NCBI GenBank assembly: GCA_022571575.1
Contig: JACZXN010000141.1
Location: 1-5,646 of the forward strand
Direction of reading: 5' to 3'
Origin: Chloroflexota bacterium
Lineage (GTDB): Bacteria > Chloroflexota > Dehalococcoidia > UBA3495
Length of the DNA stretch: 5,646 nucleotides
Below are positions 5,199-5,646 of the stretch, one piece after another; positions within the stretch are counted from its first letter, which is position 1; each line of letters opens with the position of its first letter. Both the position numbers and the translations under genes were made by a program. The notes under the pieces are model-generated. The model did no database searches, was not told the DNA's origin, and was given only the letters and a program-made list of their open reading frames with translations.

Positions 5199-5646
5199 TT
5201 ATTCGAGCATTGAATCCCGGAAGCCTTCTATGGTGCTCTGCCGGACTCCGTGGTGGAGCAGGTAGGCTTCGGAACCGCCGAATTCGCTCTGTGTGACGTC
5301 CAGATACTTCTCGATGGCCGATCTAGGGGCCATGATTCCCTCTCGGGTGGAGTGCACAAAGCCGGGCATCTCATGGAGGCGCGCCAGGATGGCGTCAATG
5401 ACTTCGTTGGTCTTTAAAAAGTCGTCTACGATCACTTCCCGGCTGACTCCCAACACCTCCAGGATGGTCGCGGATAATACGCCGGTCCGGTCTTTTCCGG
5501 CGCTACAGTGGAACAGGGCCGGCTGGTTCACCGGCTGGGCCAGCGTGGTGAACGCCTGGGCCATCAGGGCGCCAGCGTTGAATATGATCCACTGGTACAT
5601 ATCGGTTAGCCGCTTTTCCACTTCCTCTCCGGAGGTCGGCGGCAGG
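5199..5646 (-). CDS. Tyrosine-protein phosphatase (Y_phosphatase3-like), N-terminus outside window
   Basis: The C-terminal 148 residues of an atypical protein tyrosine phosphatase of the PF13350 type, whose members are usually about 250-270 aa. The reading frame is open to the right edge, so the start and the N-terminal NFRDLGG-type region are missing. The active-site P-loop is intact: HCSAGKDRTG, with the Cys-x5-Arg signature encoded at 5487-5507. It carries the Lys and Asp seen after the Cys in MptpB-like and PTEN-like lipid/dual-specificity phosphatases, so phosphoinositide or triple specificity is possible. Helices after the P-loop (VIVDDFLKTNEV, the IMAPRSAIEKYLDV stretch, and FGGSEAYLLHHGV near the end) follow the family order. 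A GTG at 5621 lies inside the domain and is not taken as the start. A role in signalling or in removing phosphate from a small molecule cannot be decided from this sequence. Confidence 0.88.
   Translation of the reverse strand, partial: LPPTSGEEVEKRLTDMYQWIIFNAGALMAQAFTTLAQPVNQPALFHCSAGKDRTGVLSATILEVLGVSREVIVDDFLKTNEVIDAILARLHEMPGFVHSTREGIMAPRSAIEKYLDVTQSEFGGSEAYLLHHGVRQSTIEGFRDSMLE

Noticed and set aside
5619..5621. GTG at 5621 as the start of the phosphatase
   Set aside because: The frame stays open to the window edge, and a start there would remove the N-terminal part of the phosphatase domain. The gene is treated as cut by the edge.

Overview
The window is GC-rich bacterial chromosome. 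Every gene I can support lies on the minus strand, so transcription runs from the right edge to the left. It holds five complete genes and two cut by the window edges. I see no rRNA, tRNA, CRISPR array, insertion sequence or transposase. The gene mix (an SsuD-like flavin monooxygenase, a plant-esterase-like alpha/beta hydrolase, a duplicated dimeric-barrel protein, a CtaG of the caa3 type and an atypical Tyr phosphatase) would fit an environmental Chloroflexota/Dehalococcoidia-type genome such as SAR202, a group known for many flavin monooxygenase paralogues. This assignment is inference; no taxonomic marker gene is present.

Right to left: (1) the C-terminal part of a PF13350-type protein tyrosine phosphatase (5199-5646, 5' end outside the window); (2) a short gap with degenerate heptamer repeats; (3) an alpha/beta hydrolase of the methylesterase/hydroxynitrile lyase-like group (4424-5155); (4) a protein made of two ferredoxin-like dimeric-barrel halves (3680-4339); (5) a CDF zinc/cation efflux transporter (2608-3591) preceded by a perfect 12-bp tandem repeat; (6) a secreted, membrane-anchored FixH/YtkA-like protein (1942-2520) preceded by two 9-bp direct repeats one helical turn apart; (7) CtaG, 18 bp further on (976-1923); (8) a 117-bp spacer with a REP-like hairpin and a good sigma70-type promoter; (9) an SsuD-like monooxygenase (1-858), whose C-terminus is outside the window.

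Two themes emerge. The right half looks catabolic or accessory (phosphatase, hydrolase, barrel protein). The middle looks like metal and respiratory-oxidase housekeeping: a divalent cation exporter, then a FixH/YtkA-CtaG pair that plausibly serves cytochrome oxidase metallation, although no oxidase subunit is present. The monooxygenase appears to have its own promoter.

I do not find a clear new multi-gene system. The best leads are the two operator-like tandem repeats in front of the metal-related units, the hairpin element bracketed by 9-bp direct repeats between ctaG and the monooxygenase, and the altered active-site positions of the SsuD-like enzyme.
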